Origin: Polaribacter glomeratus
Lineage (GTDB): Bacteria; Bacteroidota; Bacteroidia; Flavobacteriales; Flavobacteriaceae
Assembly (NCBI RefSeq): GCF_002954665.1
Contig: NZ_MSCM01000001.1
Span: 85,183 to 149,182 of the forward strand
Reading direction: 5' to 3'
Length of the DNA: 64,000 nt
The position numbers and the translations under genes were made by a program. Below the pieces are notes generated by a model. That model was not told the DNA's origin. It was given only the letters and a program-made list of their open reading frames with translations, and searched no databases. This document shows, piece by piece, positions 44,772 to 54,050 of the stretch (position 1 is its first letter; the number at the start of each line of letters is the position of its first letter).

Positions 44772-45929
44772 TTATTCTAATGTTATTGTTTTATCTTTTA
44801 TGGAATAGCTTTTTACAAGGCCAAAATTTTTAATATTTTTTAAAATATCTTCTATGTTTTGATTTTTTGAAAGCACTCCAATAAACTCCTCTTCTTTTAT
44901 TTTATCATTTTTAAACACAACTTTAACGTCATACCAGCGAGATAAAACTCTCATGATTTCAAAAAGAGATTTTTCATCAAAACTGAATACGCCATCTTTC
45001 CATGATATGGCATTATACACATCTACTTTTTGAACGATCGCTGTTTTTGTCTCTAAATCAAGGCTTAATTGATCATTAGGTGATAAGTTTTTTTGAGTTT
45101 CTTTAAAGTTTACGGCAACCTTTCCTTCAACCAAAGTGGTGTAAATATTAGATTCGTCTTTGTAAGCTTTAATATTAAATGTAGTACCTAAAACTTGTAT
45201 ATCTTGATCCTTATGATGTACTTTAAAAAGTGATCCTTGATGATTTGTACTTGGTGAAACATCAAAAAAAGCTTCTCCATAAACGAGTTCAACAACACGA
45301 ATTTCCCCTTTTGTAAAACTTACAGGATATTTTAACTGCGATTCTGAATTTAGCCAAACCTGAGTTTCATCACTCAATTTTAGATAAAATTGACCACCTC
45401 TAGGCACTGTTAAATAGTTGTACGCAATCTTTTTTGGCTCTTTGTTAGTATTATTTAAATAGATAAGTTTTTCACCATTACTTTGCGCATTTTTATTGTT
45501 AAAAGAAGCGCCTTTTTCTAGAGAAACGATAGTTCCGTTTTCTAAGGTTAAGGTTGCTTTATCTTTACCTGTTTGAATACTTTCTACTATAATTGGGGTA
45601 TTTGTACTTATATCTTTCCCTAAATTATAAAAGTAGCCAACCATTACTAATCCAATAAATACAGCCGCATATTTTAAATAATTTCGGAACCTTCTTACGC
45701 GAATAGTTTGTTTTTCTTTGGTAATAAATGCTAGCAACTTTTTACTAGAAAGGCTCGTGTTAAATTTCAGTAATGAAGAATCAATTAAATAGTTCGTTTT
45801 AATAAACTCTTTAAAAATTTTCTCATTTTCACTATCTAAAAGCCATAATTCTAGCGCTTCTAATTCAGAAAAAGAGGCCTGATTTAGAAGGTACTTGGTA
45901 ATAATTTTTTCTATTTTAGTAGACAACAT
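44772..45929 (-). CDS. FecR-family anti-sigma/sensor protein (385 aa)
   Basis: A cytoplasmic N-terminal part of about 80 residues is followed by a membrane helix (YAAVFIGLVMVGYFY, about 88-102). The periplasmic FecR domain includes VPRGGQFYLKLSDETQVWLNS and FKVHHKDQDIQVLGTTFNIKAY, and a C-terminal DUF4974-type domain ends the protein. It should link the STN domain of the SusC protein to the ECF sigma factor at 47715. It lies 94 bp upstream of susC. Confidence 0.94.
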   Translation of the reverse strand: MLSTKIEKIITKYLLNQASFSELEALELWLLDSENEKIFKEFIKTNYLIDSSLLKFNTSLSSKKLLAFITKEKQTIRVRRFRNYLKYAAVFIGLVMVGYFYNLGKDISTNTPIIVESIQTGKDKATLTLENGTIVSLEKGASFNNKNAQSNGEKLIYLNNTNKEPKKIAYNYLTVPRGGQFYLKLSDETQVWLNSESQLKYPVSFTKGEIRVVELVYGEAFFDVSPSTNHQGSLFKVHHKDQDIQVLGTTFNIKAYKDESNIYTTLVEGKVAVNFKETQKNLSPNDQLSLDLETKTAIVQKVDVYNAISWKDGVFSFDEKSLFEIMRVLSRWYDVKVVFKNDKIKEEEFIGVLSKNQNIEDILKNIKNFGLVKSYSIKDKTITLE

Positions 45930-46134
45930 AAAACTTGTGTATAGTAGTAAGACGAAACATATTTGCAGTACCCTAATGTTTTTCGTGTTTTTTTTTATTT
46001 AAAATGGATAAAAAATAGGATACGCCGTTTTTAGGATGGTTTTCAGACTAAAAAAAGTCAGGAATATAATAACTGAATTAAAAAAAATACTTCTAATGGA
46101 TGTCATTTTTTGGTTTACACGATAAAATAATCGG

Positions 46135-47361
46135 TTACTTTTTTTCCTTTAATAAAATTTTCATCATTTGTTCAGCTGATGTTTCTCCTATTAATTGAAT
46201 CTCATTTTCGGGTGTTTTATCGCCAATTTCATAGGTTATACCTACTGCATTAAAACCATATAAGAACCATCCTTTAGACACTGGTTTGTCGCTATTTCCC
46301 GCAGCTTCATTAACTTTATAATTAGGAATGTTTGCTTCCAAACCGGCAAACCAATCTTCTGTAAAATTAGGTAATGTAGTTTCAGTTCGGCTCTTGTTTG
46401 TGTAAAAAACATCATGCCAAGTAGAATGAAAATCCAGCCCTAAAACTATTCTTGAATGGTTCTTTTTTAATGTTTTTTTAATGTATTTAACTGTTTTTTC
46501 TATTTCTGGTTGATGGTATTCAAACCAATCTCTGTTGGTGTCTACACCATTTGAGTTATGTCGCCAATTCCCTAAATCCACACCATCTGGGTTTAGCAGC
46601 GGAAAAGCTAAAACATGGTACCGATTTAGAAATTCTTTTGCTAAATCAGAATCACCTAAAATAGTTTCTAAAAAATACTGAAAAGCATAATAACCTGTAA
46701 CTTCCGGTGGATGTTGTCTTGTTAGAAGCACGATAATATCTTTCCCTTTCGAACTGTTTTTATAGATATTCAAAACAGTTAGTTTCTTGCCTAAAGGCGA
46801 TTTTCCATAATTTTTTAAGTGCACTCTATTTTCTTTTCCTTCAATAAGTTTAGTATACCAATGCTCCACATCTTTTGATGATTGTACTTCTTGGGCAGCC
46901 ACCGTAATTGGTGTTTTTGTTAACTGAAGTTTAATCGTAACAATACTATCCTTTATAAAAACATTCGTACTATCAATAATAGACCATTGATTATTAATTT
47001 TTAATTTAGGAATGTATCTATTTTTAAAACCTGTTGGATATTTAAATGTAAAATAGAAAGATTTTGAAGTACTCGACCAAGTTTTAAAAGCATAGTATGC
47101 ACTGTTATTTATGGGGGTGTTTTCTGGCGATATTATAACTTGGGCTGTACTATCATTTACTTGCTCAAAACCGTTAAGTCGTGCGCCATCAAATGTATTA
47201 CTAGCAAAAACTTCTGCTTCTTTTAAACGGTATATTTTTTTAATTTGTTTTATTATTTTTCTGTTTGATGTATCTACGGGCGTTTTAAAAGTTACTTTTT
47301 CAACGGAATAACAGCCTAAAAATAAAAAGCAAAGTACAGCGTAAAAAAAAACTAATTTCAT
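46135..47361 (-). CDS. M14-family zinc carboxypeptidase lipoprotein (408 aa)
   Basis: The lipobox is FLGC (Cys17). Residues about 50-150 form a beta-rich N-terminal domain like that of cytosolic carboxypeptidases (AYYAFKTWSS, FTFKYPTGF). The catalytic domain has HPPE at 217-220 (zinc His and Glu), NPDGVDLGNWRHNSNGVDTNRDW, His312 in LDFHSTWHD and the catalytic Glu378 in GITYEIGD. It probably trims peptides at the cell envelope. Placed between FecR and the ECF sigma gene, it may serve the same uptake system. Confidence 0.9.
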   Translation of the reverse strand: MKLVFFYAVLCFLFLGCYSVEKVTFKTPVDTSNRKIIKQIKKIYRLKEAEVFASNTFDGARLNGFEQVNDSTAQVIISPENTPINNSAYYAFKTWSSTSKSFYFTFKYPTGFKNRYIPKLKINNQWSIIDSTNVFIKDSIVTIKLQLTKTPITVAAQEVQSSKDVEHWYTKLIEGKENRVHLKNYGKSPLGKKLTVLNIYKNSSKGKDIIVLLTRQHPPEVTGYYAFQYFLETILGDSDLAKEFLNRYHVLAFPLLNPDGVDLGNWRHNSNGVDTNRDWFEYHQPEIEKTVKYIKKTLKKNHSRIVLGLDFHSTWHDVFYTNKSRTETTLPNFTEDWFAGLEANIPNYKVNEAAGNSDKPVSKGWFLYGFNAVGITYEIGDKTPENEIQLIGETSAEQMMKILLKEKK

Positions 47362-47714
47362 AAGAATGTGGTTTATTAAGTATTAAAAATATTTTTTATT
47401 TTATTGGATGAAATTAGAAAAGTGGAGAAGCAACCAATCAACTTCTTAAATATTTAGTTTTTGTATTCGATTCTGAATAGTATCCTAATAAAAAAACACT
47501 TAATTACAGAGTTTTAGATTTTTCAATTGATATCATAAAATACCGTTAACTAATTGTACTTAAACCTTCTTTTAAAATAAAAAAGTAAATTTTTTTCTGA
47601 TTTATGATTGTTCTACATACAGTTAAAACGTTATAAAATTACAGAACCCTAACTGTTACAGTATTTTTTTTCTACATTCGTTACGGATAAGGTTGAAATT
47701 TATGATACTCTAGA
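47362..47714. other. Divergent 353-bp promoter region between the M14 peptidase and ECF sigma genes
   Basis: AT-rich, with no ORF or RNA gene seen. TACAGTTA (about 47619) and TAACTGTTA (about 47650) form a widely spaced inverted pair upstream of the sigma gene. No convincing TAnnTTTG box is visible on either strand. Confidence 0.4.
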
Positions 47715-48317
47715 ATGAAAGCTACTTTTTTAAATGATCTAGATTTAATAATTGCGCTAAAAACAGGAGATACCAATGGGTATACTTTTTTAGTGAATTT
47801 ATATCATAAAAAACTGTGTACGTATGCTTTAGGTTTAACCAATGACCCTGATTTAGCAGAAGATATTGTTCAAAATGTTTTTATGAGTATTTGGAAAAAT
47901 AGATTTAAACTAAAAGAAGAATTTGTAATTAAAGGATACTTGTACAAATCTGTATACAATGAGTTTATTGATCAATACAGAAAAAATAAAAAAGTTTTAG
48001 TTCTCGATAAAAAATATATTGATGCACTAACATACATTGTAGAGGAAGAGGATGAAAACTCCTTAGAACGATTAATGAAAATTGTAAAAAAAGAAATCGA
48101 AAATTTACCACCAAAATGCAAACAAACATTTTTATTGAGTAAAGAGGAAGGTCTTACCAATATAGAAATTGCAGAACATTTAAATGTTTCGATAAAATCT
48201 GTAGAAGCACATATTACAAAAGCTTTTTGTACTTTAAGAACAGCTCTTGGAGATAAAACTGAAGGTATTCTGTTTTTATTATTTGGAAGAAGTTTAAAAG
48301 CTAAACCAATTAAATAA
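47715..48317 (+). CDS. ECF RNA polymerase sigma factor, Bacteroidota type (200 aa)
   Basis: Region 2 is visible as YTFLVNLYHKKLCTYALGLTNDPDLAEDIVQNVFMSIWKN. Region 4 contains LPPKCKQTFLLSKEEGLTNIEIAEHLNVSIKSVEAHITKA. It is the FecI-like partner of the FecR protein at 44772-45929 and should direct polymerase to the SusC/SusD operon. It is the only complete plus-strand protein gene in the window. Confidence 0.95.
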   Translation: MKATFLNDLDLIIALKTGDTNGYTFLVNLYHKKLCTYALGLTNDPDLAEDIVQNVFMSIWKNRFKLKEEFVIKGYLYKSVYNEFIDQYRKNKKVLVLDKKYIDALTYIVEEEDENSLERLMKIVKKEIENLPPKCKQTFLLSKEEGLTNIEIAEHLNVSIKSVEAHITKAFCTLRTALGDKTEGILFLLFGRSLKAKPIK

Positions 48318-48349
48318 ACAAAAAGTTAATGAAAATAAACTTTTTGTTT
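48316..48349 (+). terminator. Terminator of the ECF sigma gene
   Basis: AAACAAAAAGTT (48316-48327) pairs with AACTTTTTGTTT (48338-48349) over 12 bases. The arm begins inside the stop codon of the sigma gene. The stem is AT-rich and so only moderately strong. Confidence 0.6.
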
Positions 48350-48639
48350 AAGGTACTTGTATACCTATAACTTCTAATCAGACCATTGGATTAAAAAAAC
48401 CTAAAACTTCACAAATTAATATCTCTAAATAATAAGACCAATTAGCTACTGCTAAATAACTTAAAGGTTAGTATAATAAATAGAAAACTCTACTCATTTA
48501 CGCTTAGCTCAAAGCCCAATAACTATTATTTTTTAAATATAATAGTCTGTATTATAATTCATTATAGGTTATCTGGATTTAAAATTCAGTAACACATTCC
48601 TTTAAAGGAGTAAATCATTGAAAGAAATAAAGGTCTTGG
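48350..48639. other. Intergenic region between the sigma factor terminator and the PBP gene
   Basis: This is the 3' side of two convergent genes. It has no ORF of useful size, RNA gene or further clear terminator. Confidence 0.4.
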
Positions 48640-50982
48640 CTAGTTTGATATAGAATCTGTTTTAATTGTTTTTAGCGGAAGCGTAAGAATAGAATCTGAT
48701 AATTTAGCACCGTTATCAAAAATGGAATCTTTAAACCTACGTTGCATAATATATGTACTATCTGTTTTTGCAAATTCTGCAGCTTCGGAAGGACTCATTT
48801 CTAAAAATGGTGGACAATCAAAATAGTCTTTTTCATACACAAAATTAGTAAGCATAGAATTGTTCCAAGCACTCATACCTTTAAATACAGACGCCACCAT
48901 AGGCAATGCAGTGTTAGCACCAGAACCCATATTTGTAGTTTTAAACTGTACTCTTTTATCATAAGTACCAACCCAAGAACCTACAACTATCTCTGGCGAA
49001 CAAGCAATAAACCAACCGTCTCCGTTGTTTTGAGTGGTACCTGTTTTACCAATTAAATTATTGGGAATTCCGTACCCTTGTATACGGCCTGCGGTTCCTT
49101 CGGTAAGCACACTACCCATCATTTGTTGCAAACGTTTGGTATTTACTTCACTTGCTACACGATCTCCATAAGGCGGTTTTGCTTGGTACAATACTTTACC
49201 GTTATCATCTTCAATACGCTCAATAGCATAGGGTTGCACACGTCTACCACCATTAGAAATACTAGCATAAGCAGTAACCATCTCTAGCAGCGATATATCT
49301 GCAGTACCTAAAACAATAGAAGGCCAAGAAGGTAGCGTAGCAGTAATACCCATATTTTTAGCTAAAGCTTTAACCGGTTCAATACCCGTTTCAATCTGAA
49401 TTCGTACAGATACTGTATTAATAGAATTTGCCAATGCACCGTGCATACTATAGCTGCCGCCATACTGCCCATTTGAATTTCGAGGCTTCCAATCTTTATA
49501 ATCAGCATAAGAAACTAAATTATTATCGTAATAATTACACGGATTTTTACCTTTTTCTAGAGCAGCAAGATAGGTAATTGGTTTAAAGGTAGAACCTACC
49601 TGATTTTTTTCTAAAATATTATCTCTTTGGCTCATTCCGTAATCCATACCTCCAACATAGCCCATAATTCGCCCAGTTTGACTGCTAATTGTGAGCAAAC
49701 CAGTATGTAATCTATTAATAGCACCCGCAATAGAATCTTTTAAAGATTGTACTTTTGGTATGTTACCTGCATTTATAGTCCATTGAATTCTAGACTTTTT
49801 AACAGCAATCAATTTTTGAATTTCAAGTTCGCTTTTTCCTTCTGCTTTCCATTGTTTTACAGCAACTGTTTGATTTAATAATTTTTTAAGCAACGCTTCT
49901 TTACCACCTTCTGTGCTTAGCGCATCCCAATGTTGATCCATTAATTTTTGAAGGCTCTCCATTTGTCTTAACATTGCTCTTTCGCTAGATTTTTGTACAG
50001 AGGTATTTAACGTAGAGTATATTTTTAAACCATCACTTTCTAAATTATAGATATGACCGTCTGCCGCCGGATTAGCTGCTGCCCAAGTAGTAAACTCCTT
50101 TTCTACATATTCTTTAAAATAGGTAGTTAAAGAAGATAATTTTTTAGGTTCTTGGTATTTTAGTTTTAAAGGAATCTGAGCAGCCTTCTGTTCTTCTGGC
50201 GTTAAGTAGTTGTACTTAACCATTTGTTGTAATACCACATCACGTCTTGTAGTTGCTCTATCTGGATGCACTCTTGGGCTGTAATATGTAGGCGCTTTTA
50301 GCAAGCCAACCAGGGTTGCAGATTCAGAAACAGATAATTTTTTAGCGCGTTTATTAAAAAAACGCAAAGCCGCCTTTTCTATTCCGTATATATTTTCTCC
50401 AAACGTAACCGTATTTAAGTATAAGAGTAATATTTCATCTTTTGTGTAGATTTCCTCGAGTCTTTTGGCAATAAAAACTTCCTTAATTTTATTAATGGGT
50501 GTTGTTAACATAAAATGGCGCTCTCTACCAAAGGTGTTTTTTGCTACTTGCTGCGTAAGTGTACTACCGCCACCAGCATTTTGTCTAAGAATTACAGACT
50601 TTATAAAAACACGACCATAACTTTTATAATCGATACCGTTGTGTTCATAAAAACGATTGTCTTCGGTAGCAATTAATGCATTTTTTAAAGCAGAAGGTAT
50701 TTCTACACTGTCTACATTGGTTCTATTTTGAAGAAAATATAAGCCAATTTGTTCTTTATTACTTGCATAAAGTGTAGAGGTTAGCGGCGTTTTTAATTGT
50801 AATAGAAAATCTTTAGAAGGTAGTTTACCAAACGCACCCAAGTACGTAAGTACTACCAATAAAATTATAGAAGAAAACCCTAATAATATTGCATAAAAGA
50901 CACTTTTAAAAGGATGCTTTTTTACAAATGAAACAAGTGCTATAAATTTGGTTTTGAATTCTTTTAAATAGTTATCCCACAT
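48640..50982 (-). CDS. Class A penicillin-binding protein (PBP1a-like, transglycosylase/transpeptidase, 780 aa)
   Basis: A membrane anchor (FYAILLGFSSIILLVVLTYLG, about 30-50) precedes the GT51 domain with ATEDNRFYEHNGIDYKS, GGSTLTQQVAKN and RLEEIYTKDEILLLYLN. The transpeptidase domain has GSTFKPITYL (SxxK), NSINTVSVR (SxN) and GKTGTTQNNG (KTG). It polymerises and cross-links peptidoglycan. It is monocistronic, with long gaps on both sides. Confidence 0.95.
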   Translation of the reverse strand: MWDNYLKEFKTKFIALVSFVKKHPFKSVFYAILLGFSSIILLVVLTYLGAFGKLPSKDFLLQLKTPLTSTLYASNKEQIGLYFLQNRTNVDSVEIPSALKNALIATEDNRFYEHNGIDYKSYGRVFIKSVILRQNAGGGSTLTQQVAKNTFGRERHFMLTTPINKIKEVFIAKRLEEIYTKDEILLLYLNTVTFGENIYGIEKAALRFFNKRAKKLSVSESATLVGLLKAPTYYSPRVHPDRATTRRDVVLQQMVKYNYLTPEEQKAAQIPLKLKYQEPKKLSSLTTYFKEYVEKEFTTWAAANPAADGHIYNLESDGLKIYSTLNTSVQKSSERAMLRQMESLQKLMDQHWDALSTEGGKEALLKKLLNQTVAVKQWKAEGKSELEIQKLIAVKKSRIQWTINAGNIPKVQSLKDSIAGAINRLHTGLLTISSQTGRIMGYVGGMDYGMSQRDNILEKNQVGSTFKPITYLAALEKGKNPCNYYDNNLVSYADYKDWKPRNSNGQYGGSYSMHGALANSINTVSVRIQIETGIEPVKALAKNMGITATLPSWPSIVLGTADISLLEMVTAYASISNGGRRVQPYAIERIEDDNGKVLYQAKPPYGDRVASEVNTKRLQQMMGSVLTEGTAGRIQGYGIPNNLIGKTGTTQNNGDGWFIACSPEIVVGSWVGTYDKRVQFKTTNMGSGANTALPMVASVFKGMSAWNNSMLTNFVYEKDYFDCPPFLEMSPSEAAEFAKTDSTYIMQRRFKDSIFDNGAKLSDSILTLPLKTIKTDSISN

Positions 50983-51511
50983 ACAATTTATTCTTTAATC
51001 GCTTTATTAATATATTTACTAGTGGCAAGTAATTGCATTTAGCATTTTACTTTTCACTTTTTTTAAAAATGCACGCTATGCAAGTTCATCCGCAGGGTAT
51101 ATAAGTACCACATATTACTAGTAATGAACCACTTTTAACTTTATAGGTAACACAATTCATGCTCACTATTTTACATTTATACAAGTGTATTTATTTGAAA
51201 TACAACTTATTATAACTTAATTTTAAAGTCTTAGCCTAGCGTATTAATCGACTGCAATATACATCAAACCTTTCATTTTTAAAATTGATTTAGCAGCTAC
51301 TATTTTCTAGTGCGCAAGGCTTAATAGCTAGGCTAGTACTGATCGTAACCAAAAAGTTTGCATTTTTACAGATAAAAAAGGTGTTTTTATGCTAAATGAG
51401 TATATGAAGACAGTATAAAATGAACATAGTTACCTATTTTAAAAATAAGTAACTATGTTAAGCACCATTTAGAGGCTGATATATAATAAATTACAGACAT
51501 TTAATTGCCGT
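50983..51511. other. 529-bp intergenic region
   Basis: Apart from the hairpin at 51423-51459, no gene is supported. It is the upstream region of the PBP gene and the downstream region of the aldehyde dehydrogenase gene. No promoter box fits TAnnTTTG clearly. A small RNA cannot be excluded. Confidence 0.35.
51423..51459 (-). terminator. Hairpin terminator downstream of the aldehyde dehydrogenase gene
   Basis: AACATAGTTAC at 51423-51433 and GTAACTATGTT at 51449-51459 pair over 11 bases, and the stem extends inwards after one mismatch. It lies 52 bp beyond the stop codon and should end the amine-catabolism unit. Confidence 0.65.
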
Positions 51512-52870
51512 TTAATTTTTTACGTAGATCGTTTTTCTATTTACAAACTCAAGGATGCCATCTTTTGAGAGTTCGCGTCCATAACCAGATTTTTTAGTTC
51601 CTCCAAAAGGCAGTCTTGGATCCGATTTTACCAATTCGTTAATAAAATAAGCGCCATCGCTAACCTTATCTGCATAGCTAATCGCTTTTTTAATGTTTTT
51701 GGTAAAGACTGTAACACCTAATCCGTAAGTAGATTGTTCAGAGAGTGCAAAAGCATGTTCAATATCTTTTGCTTTTATCATGGCAGCCAAAGGACCAAAA
51801 GTTTCTTGATCAAAAGCAGGCATTCCTGGGGTAACATTTCCTAAAATGGTTGGTTCATGATAACAATCCTTCTGATGACCGCCAAGTAGTAACTCAGCGC
51901 CCAGTTTAACAGACTCTTTTACTTGTTTTTGCAATTGATCTGCTAAATCTTTACGTGCTAATGGTCCAACTTTAGTGTCTTCATCCAAAGGGTTACCAGC
52001 ATTTAATGCACGCACAGCTTGTGTAAATTTAGTTACAAACTCATCATAAATACGTTCTATTAAAATAAAGCGTTTTGCTGCTATACAACTCTGTCCGCAG
52101 TTTAACATTCGTGCAACAACGGCCGTTTTTACAGCAGCATCAATATCCGCATCGTCCCAAACAATAAAAGCGTTATTTCCGCCAAGTTCTAAAAGCGATT
52201 TTTTAATGTGCTTGCCCGCAATTTCAGCAACCGCAGAACCCGCTCTTTCACTTCCTGTTAAGGTAACTGCTTGCACTGCAGTATGTGCAATTATTTTTTC
52301 TGTTTGCTCATGATGAACTATTAAATTTTGAAAAACACCATCAGGAACTCCGGCTTTTGTAAATACTTCTTCAATTAATTTTGCACTTCCAAAAACATTT
52401 GGCGCATGCTTTAAAAGACCCGTGTTTCCTGCAATAAGAGTAGGAGCAGCGAACCTAAAAACTTGCCAAAACGGAAAGTTCCAAGGCATAATTGCTAAAA
52501 CAGCACCTATTGGATCGTGTTTTACAAAACTTTGTGCAGCATCTGTAGCAATAATCTCATTGGCTAAAAAGGTTTCGCCGTTATCTGCATAATAATCACA
52601 AACCCAAGCACATTTGTTTACTTCGGCTCTAGATTCAGCAATAGGTTTCCCCATTTCTAGTGTAATCATTTTTGCATATTCTTCTACATGATTGCGCAAT
52701 ATTTGACCGGCTTTTTTAATAAGTGCGCAACGTTCTGCAATTGGTACGTTGCGCCAAGTTGTAAATGCTTTTTGACTTTTACTTAACTTTTTATCCAGTT
52801 CAACTTCTGTAAGGGCTGTATAGTTACCAACTTGTTGATTGTTATAAGGATTGATACTTTTAAATTCCAT
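51512..52870 (-). CDS. NAD(P)-dependent aldehyde dehydrogenase, succinate-semialdehyde dehydrogenase-like (452 aa)
   Basis: ALDH motifs are complete: MPWNFPFWQ (Asn131), Lys154, LTGSERAGS, LLELGGNN (Glu228) and NCGQSCIAAKR (catalytic Cys262). PFGGTKKSGYGRELS closes the domain. The length and the N-terminal ETNPY-like SINPYNNQQ match the Sad/GabD type. It would oxidise a semialdehyde formed by the aminotransferase of the same cluster. Confidence 0.9.
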   Translation of the reverse strand: MEFKSINPYNNQQVGNYTALTEVELDKKLSKSQKAFTTWRNVPIAERCALIKKAGQILRNHVEEYAKMITLEMGKPIAESRAEVNKCAWVCDYYADNGETFLANEIIATDAAQSFVKHDPIGAVLAIMPWNFPFWQVFRFAAPTLIAGNTGLLKHAPNVFGSAKLIEEVFTKAGVPDGVFQNLIVHHEQTEKIIAHTAVQAVTLTGSERAGSAVAEIAGKHIKKSLLELGGNNAFIVWDDADIDAAVKTAVVARMLNCGQSCIAAKRFILIERIYDEFVTKFTQAVRALNAGNPLDEDTKVGPLARKDLADQLQKQVKESVKLGAELLLGGHQKDCYHEPTILGNVTPGMPAFDQETFGPLAAMIKAKDIEHAFALSEQSTYGLGVTVFTKNIKKAISYADKVSDGAYFINELVKSDPRLPFGGTKKSGYGRELSKDGILEFVNRKTIYVKN

Positions 52871-52945
52871 TGCTAATTAATTTTAGGTTCGAAAACCTGG
52901 GTGAGTTATTTATTTAAAACTAACTAAAAGGCTGATTTTAGTAGG

Positions 52946-53968
52946 CTACTGATACAGATAGTCCCAAGTAGTTTTTTGAATATTCATTTCAAGTTTTCCT
53001 TCCATCTCGATGGATATATTTCCTTCTATAAAATGATCAAAAGACTGATAAATTGCTTGCTGATGCCAATGCAACTGCACAGCACCATCTAAAGGCCTGT
53101 ATACACTTGTGTATAAAGTACCAAAACCTTCATTAAAAAGAGTGTTGTAAAGAGGCGGATACAAGAATGCTTTTGTTAAATTCTCTGGACTTAAAGGTGC
53201 TGTTTCTAGTAAGTTTTTTAAGAATGTAGCACGTTTCATTGTTCCGTTAAAAGCAGCGTTTTCTGGCCAATCCACTTGTAATTGATGATTGGTAGTAAAA
53301 GCAATATCGGTAACTATTGGTAAATTATCTGGTGATAAAAACACTGTTTTATAAACGCCACTTTTGTCTACAACCGTTACGTTATAAGACATGTGCGACG
53401 GAACCTTAGTTAATACCTCAATAGCTTCTGTTACATTGCAGCAAAACTCGAGCACGTACCGCAGAATAAACGAAATTCCAAAACCTTCTCCAACTTCTTT
53501 TCTACCACCAAATGTTAAGGAAACAGCTAAACCATCTTCATTCATTCCGTCTACCAAACCAATACTATAGTCGGTGGTAGCAATTACTTTTTTACCGTTC
53601 CAAGAACTTAATAAAAGAGTACTTTCAAATAAATCTGGATGGTAATCATAATTACGAACTAATTGAATTTCTTCACCAGAAATAACTGCTTGCGAACAGG
53701 CATTTACATGCGCAGGCGGTTGAAATCCTGTAAGAAAACGCGCCATTTCATCATCTGCATTCATCAAAAGACAAAGACGTTTGTATGTTGGCAGCATTTT
53801 TGGCATATATTTCTTTAAAGCCGCTTGTGAGGTTGCTAAATCTGGAATATAGGTAGCTTCATCTGTATGAAGCATACCGCGATATATAGGCCAAAACGAA
53901 TAGAATAATTTCTGGAACTTTAATCCTGGAGTACCATATTCTAAAATGGATTTAAAATTAAGTTGCAT
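52946..53968 (-). CDS. C45-type N-terminal-nucleophile hydrolase / acyltransferase (340 aa)
   Basis: The protein matches the acyl-CoA:6-aminopenicillanate acyltransferase (C45, linear amide C-N hydrolase) family. VNACSQAVISGEEIQLVRNYDY puts the probable nucleophile at Cys91, before which the chain would be cut. SIGLVDGMNEDGLAVSLTFGGR and TNHQ fit the Ntn fold. Such enzymes break or form amide bonds, which would suit removal of an acyl or aminoacyl group attached earlier in the pathway. It lies between the ALDH and ATP-grasp genes. Confidence 0.8.
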   Translation of the reverse strand: MQLNFKSILEYGTPGLKFQKLFYSFWPIYRGMLHTDEATYIPDLATSQAALKKYMPKMLPTYKRLCLLMNADDEMARFLTGFQPPAHVNACSQAVISGEEIQLVRNYDYHPDLFESTLLLSSWNGKKVIATTDYSIGLVDGMNEDGLAVSLTFGGRKEVGEGFGISFILRYVLEFCCNVTEAIEVLTKVPSHMSYNVTVVDKSGVYKTVFLSPDNLPIVTDIAFTTNHQLQVDWPENAAFNGTMKRATFLKNLLETAPLSPENLTKAFLYPPLYNTLFNEGFGTLYTSVYRPLDGAVQLHWHQQAIYQSFDHFIEGNISIEMEGKLEMNIQKTTWDYLYQ

Positions 53969-54050
53969 TTATCATTTTTAAATTCGTATAAATACACTTT
54001 TTTACGCTTTTCATTTTGACCTACTATTTGGTTTTAGAAAATATTAAACC

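Noticed and set aside
45965..47655. ACCCTAA words upstream of the fecR-type gene and of the ECF sigma gene as a shared ECF promoter
   Set aside because: The words are short, a third copy lies in the unrelated folE upstream region (about 16243), and their distances to the starts differ.
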